A stretch of DNA of 23,515 nt from Gnetum montanum. Taxonomy: Eukaryota; Streptophyta; Gnetopsida; Gnetales; Gnetaceae. The position numbers and the translations under genes were made by a program. The notes under the pieces were generated by a model. The model ran no database searches, was not told the DNA's origin, and worked only from the letters and a program-made list of their open reading frames with translations. Of the stretch, positions 20,558 to 23,515 are shown in pieces (positions within the stretch are counted from its first letter, which is position 1; every line of letters starts with the position of its first letter). The stretch spans positions 96,983 through 120,497 of the forward strand of contig MNCI01017481.1 of the NCBI GenBank assembly GCA_015680685.1. Reading direction: 5' to 3'.

Positions 20558-21463
20558 ATATATGTGGTGAATTTTAGCATGCCTCATGTGGAAGGTATAA
20601 GTGAGTTCACTAATTTGCATAAACATGATGTAGATTCTAGATGGGTTTGAAGAAACCTCAAGGAATCATTGTTGAGTAGGATAGGATAATGGAAGAACTA
20701 TCATATTCAAAAGGAATTGTTATTCAAGAATGGAAAGGTGTGTATTTCCAATTATGGTTTTAGGAAAAAACTTTTGGTTAAAAAGCATTGCGGTGGCAAG
20801 GCAAGTTACATGGCTAGAGATAAAACATTGGAACTTGTTAGTCACTTTTGGAGATCTCATTGGAAAATTTTGGGGACAAAGCTAATTTTTTCTAGTGCAT
20901 ATCATCCATAATTTGATAGCCAAATGGAAGTGGCAAATCTATCTTTGCTAAATATAATGAGATGTTTGTGTGATGGACAATCTAATAGGTGGAAAATCTT
21001 AGTGTCATGTTGAGTTTTTCTATAATAACACATTTCATATTGCCATTGGAAAAAGCCCATTTAAGATGAATTATGGTTTTTATTCAAAGATGGTGGATAA
21101 TGTTAAGAACTTTGATGGAGAAGCTCAATTGAGTGTTGATTTTGTGCAATGGATGAAGGATCTTCATGCTTAAGTAAAGGTAAATCTTGAGAAGAATGCT
21201 GAAGAAAGATTTCTTAAGAGGAATGAGACTAGAGTAAGCTCAAATTTCTTGGTGATCTTATTTGGTTGCACTTGAAGAAGAAGATGTTGAGAGGTATTAA
21301 CTTCTTAAATTTAAAAGATAAGAACATGGATCCTTTCAAGATAGAAACCAAAATCAATGATAGTGCTTTTAAAATTGACTTTCCAAATGATATGAATATG
21401 TCTTTTATTTTTATTATCATAGATCTTGTGCATTACCATGGACATCTAGATGATGAGATCTGA
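20558..21463 (+). pseudogene. pol: Decayed integrase of the chromovirus with an internal deletion
   Basis: The N-terminal zinc region starts as usual (LLVKKHCGG...ARDKTLELV, 20774-20839). At about 20840 it runs straight into SHFWRSHWKILGTKLIFSSA, a segment that normally lies near the second catalytic Asp. The Cys pair of the zinc site and the first half of the catalytic core, roughly 130 residues, are therefore missing, and the junction is in frame. Downstream, the Glu-bearing part is recognisable near 20912-20950. A one-base shift near 21011 opens a frame to about 21240 (EFFYNNTFHIAIGKSPF). A second shift returns to the original frame for a C-terminal segment (INDSAFKIDFPNDMNMS...YHG, to 21463). 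Confidence 0.75.
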
Positions 21464-21490
21464 TAAGACAACATTGATGAGTTAAAGGGG

Positions 21491-21658
21491 GTTATTAACA
21501 TGTCCAAGTATTCAATGGAGAAGAAGAAAATTATACTTAAGAAGAAAGAAACTTCCATCACTCATGAAGTGAAGAGGCATGAGTACTTAATCCATTGGGA
21601 TGATCAAACTACTAATGATGTTATATGGGTTCATGAGACCAAACTTCTTAAGTGGTGA
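21491..21658 (+). pseudogene. C-terminal chromodomain of the chromovirus
   Basis: In the same frame as the integrase C-terminus, 55 codons run open to a TGA at 21656-21658. A basic start leads to KRHEYLIHWDDQ...VIWVHETKLLKW. The spacing of the hydrophobic YLxxW, second W and final L matches the chromodomain consensus (EYLVKW...TWE...L). Chromodomains of chromovirus integrases bind histone marks and steer insertion into heterochromatin. The usual Trp-Glu pair after the loop reads Trp-Val here, so histone binding may be impaired. The position, just before a polypurine run and the LTR, is what the family shows. Confidence 0.65.
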
Positions 21659-21700
21659 ATGATTGCTACCCCTACTTCCATATTTACCTAAGTTAACTTT

Positions 21701-21716
21701 TTGAAGGATGGGAGAG
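21701..21716 (+). other. Probable polypurine tract of the chromovirus
   Basis: The purine-rich ttgaaggatgggagag lies 43 bases after the chromodomain stop and just before ctagTGCAGGG, a plausible LTR start at 21721. It is imperfect, but the position is right for the family. Confidence 0.45.
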
Positions 21717-21790
21717 CTAGTGCAGGGACACCTCTTCTAAGCCCCTTTTTCATATCTACAAGTGACCAATTACAAGCTTGGTAAGCTTGA

Positions 21791-22072
21791 AAGATGTTTT
21801 GGACATTAGAAAAATGTCTTTTCTAGAGCTAGGTATGCACAAGAGATGTTCCATGTGCTTGGAAGACATCTATACAAAAGAGGAGATATCTTTCCTAGGT
21901 AAAAGATGTCTTTGGAGAGACATCTTATGTGTGAGCAAGACATCTTTGAAGAGAAATATTGCTACAAGAGAAGAAATTTTATGCCTAGAGGAGACATCTT
22001 ACCTAGATAAGAAACATATTGTCTAAGAGCTAGGGTTAACAAGAAGATATCTTTCCAAGCCTATAGACATCC
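21791..22072. repeat. Cluster of AGACATCT / AGATGTCT octamers
   Basis: About eleven near-palindromic words occur in 280 bases: AAGATGTTTT 21791, AATGTCTT 21813, AGATGTT 21844, AGACATCT 21864, AGATATCTTT 21884, AAGATGTCTTT 21903, AGACATCTT 21918, 21938 and 21992, AGATATCTT 22045, AGACATCC 22065. They occur on both strands and are separated by 10-54 bases. The position in the U3-like part of the LTR suggests enhancer-type binding sites. Confidence 0.75.
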
Positions 22073-22209
22073 CATACAGTTGAGAAAAGTCCTTAGTTGG
22101 TAGTTCTAGTTGGAAAATAGCCTAGAAAGATTAGAAAAAAAATGGAAATAGCTAAAAATATTCAAGTTAATCCTAGGAAATATTTCCCTAGGGTTATTAT
22201 CTTGTAATT

Positions 22210-22215
22210 AATAAA
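22210..22215 (+). promoter_or_regulatory. AATAAA signal in the chromovirus LTR
   Basis: TTGTAATTAATAAATATTATTTG is typical of the polyadenylation part of plant LTRs and lies in the expected second half of this one. Confidence 0.45.
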
Positions 22216-22617
22216 TATTATTTGTGTTTTCATGCTTAACATAGAGATCATGTGTGCATACATGAGAATTGGAAGAGAAATTGGCTAAGAGTAGTGTGCA
22301 TTTTTGTGGTTAGGTATGTATGTTTGGCCATTTTGAATTGTATGTGTGTGTATTTGGATTTCATTCTTATGTGTAGGAGAGATTTAGTTTGATTATTTCT
22401 TAGATTAAGATGGATCATTATGTGGTTATAGAGCCTCATGCTTTGTAATTTTGTTGAGTGTGTGAGTGTGTTGATGTTTGTGGGTTGTGAAATCATTATA
22501 TTTGTAATCTTATTATAAATTAATATAAGATAGCTAGTTTTCTTATTTTGTAGCAATTAAATTATCCTCATATATTCTAGATTTAGTATGTATTTGGAGG
22601 GTTAAAGCCAAATGGAG

Positions 22618-23282
22618 TAACCCTACTTTATTACACCTCTCTATGAATTTTTTATTTTCATAACATAAAGACTAGCATTTTCATTGGAACATTTGAACCT
22701 CATTTCATGTACAAATTCATCAAACTTTACAGGGATATTGCTATAATTCATAAAGGGAATTTTTAAATATGCAAACATAATCACTAAATTTTGAATCTAC
22801 AAATCCTTTTTGTTGACACATAAAGATTTCTTCTTGTATATCTGTATTTAGAAAGGTAGATTTTATATTAAGCTTATACAATTTTCATCCATAGAAATAG
22901 CCTAAGAACAAGATATACTATATGGTCCTATGCTTCATGGTGGGTGTAAAGGTTTTTAATAATCAATATACTTCCTTTACGCAAAGCCCCTTACAAGTAA
23001 TCAAGCTTTATATTTAGCCATCATGTTATTAGCTTTTCTTTTTATATGAAAAACCCATTTACATGTTAATATCTTTTATAGTGAATTCTTAACTAGTTCC
23101 CATGTTTTATTTTTCATTAACCTATTATATTCTACCTTCATTGCTTCATACCAATCTTAGTTTTGCATATCTTATTGTATACTCATGGGTTTTCCTTCTT
23201 TAAATATCATCTTTGATTTAGTCATATTAGAATGATCTTCTATTATAAATATTTTCACTGTATTCCTTTTCATAGGCATTTT
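22618..23282 (-). pseudogene. pol: Decayed Ty1/copia reverse transcriptase fragment
   Basis: On the minus strand from 23279 the frame reads DWYEAMKVEYNRLMKNKTWELV, then ILTCKWVFHIKR, AKYKA and LLVRGFA. This is the hallmark N-terminal part of a Ty1/copia reverse transcriptase. Further on, VNKKDL, YLKIPF and KFDEFVHEMRFK...ASLYV match the later part of the domain, ending near 22620. Stops are frequent, the central catalytic part is unrecognisable, and neither integrase nor RNase H is present in the window. It abuts the probable chromovirus LTR on one side and the right edge repeat on the other, so it was broken by later insertions. Confidence 0.8.
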
Positions 23283-23290
23283 ATTAAAGT

Positions 23291-23515
23291 TGATGAGTGG
23301 AAAGGTACCCCTACACTCAACCATACGAATACGAGCGTGTACGTGCGATCCGGTCGAACTCCGTAGACTAAATGCCTTAACGCCACAAAGAACGCTTGGG
23401 GTTAATCGTTCGTTGTCTTCCCAGGCTTGCTTGTATGTGTCACGGTGTATGGTTAAGCAAGTCTGAGGTATATTATTTTTTTGGTATTTTTCAGTTTATC
23501 TCCTAAGCTATGAGG
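23291..23515 (-). repeat. Right copy of inverted edge repeat
   Basis: This is the reverse complement of 213-436 at roughly 85-88% identity by eye. It is CpG-rich compared with the interior (at least nine CpG sites in 23326-23365). The shared sequence ends at 23291, where the copia fragment begins. It reaches the window's last base, so the full repeat probably continues outside. Confidence 0.8.

Larger units (their letters stand above)
21721..22570 (+). repeat. Probable 3' LTR of the chromovirus
   Basis: The stretch starts TGCAGGG after a purine run and may end at ATCCTCA (22570), giving TG...CA ends and about 850 bases. It is non-coding, holds a cluster of AGACATCT-like words in its first third, and has AATAAA at 22210-22215 after a T-rich run. 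No 5' LTR is visible because the element is truncated on the left, so the boundaries cannot be confirmed by pairing. Confidence 0.5.

Noticed and set aside
21229-21420. 63-codon minus-strand frame
   Set aside because: It is antisense to the readable integrase C-terminus of the chromovirus.
22248-22556. 102-codon minus-strand frame
   Set aside because: It is biased in composition (Thr, His, Ile, Asn), lies in the probable LTR downstream of its AATAAA, and has no motif; likely chance.
1-23515. CRISPR array, bacterial operon, tRNA or rRNA genes
   Set aside because: Repeats are diverged and not CRISPR-spaced, genes are intron-bearing and retroelement-derived, and no cloverleaf or rRNA core was recognised.

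Overview
The window looks like plant nuclear DNA from a large, repeat-rich genome. It is AT-rich and mostly CpG-poor, has no intact protein gene, and is packed with old LTR-retrotransposon remnants. A gymnosperm would fit, but the sequence does not prove it. Almost every coding stretch is readable only across in-frame stops, mostly TAG/TGA/TAA where CAG, CAA, CGA or TGG would be expected. This is the usual mark of long-term cytosine methylation and deamination.

Layout, left to right. Positions 1-436 hold a CpG-containing repeat whose partner lies inverted at the far right edge (23291-23515). Positions 755-1290 carry motif-rich non-coding DNA with perfect hairpins. Positions 1619-5030 are a decayed Gag and protease of a Ty3/gypsy element of the Tat/Ogre type. 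About 8.2 kb later (13450-16930) comes a matching pol remnant: reverse transcriptase, RNase H, a second archaeal-type RNase H, and integrase. It is followed by a probable polypurine tract and 3' LTR (17900-18950).

The spacer between protease and reverse transcriptase is the most interesting part. On the minus strand, 10860 down to 5912, it holds the remnant of a multi-exon gene of unknown function. Canonical GT-AG boundaries can be placed for five introns of 87-166 bases. Across the last three exons the reading phase is kept exactly, and a Pro/Asp-rich C-terminus ends in a stop. Upstream of this gene are a strongly diverged tandem array of about 190-base period (10990-12600) and a stretch of degenerate short words (12760-13320).

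To the right, 19067-21658 is a 5'-truncated Ty3/gypsy chromovirus pol with a recognisable C-terminal chromodomain and an in-frame internal deletion in integrase. Its probable 3' LTR (about 21721-22570) contains a dense cluster of AGACATCT-like octamers. Finally, 22618-23282 on the minus strand is a decayed Ty1/copia reverse transcriptase, cut off by the right copy of the edge repeat.

None of the retroelements can be active: catalytic residues are mutated and frames are broken. All family assignments come from motif recognition by eye, without database searches.
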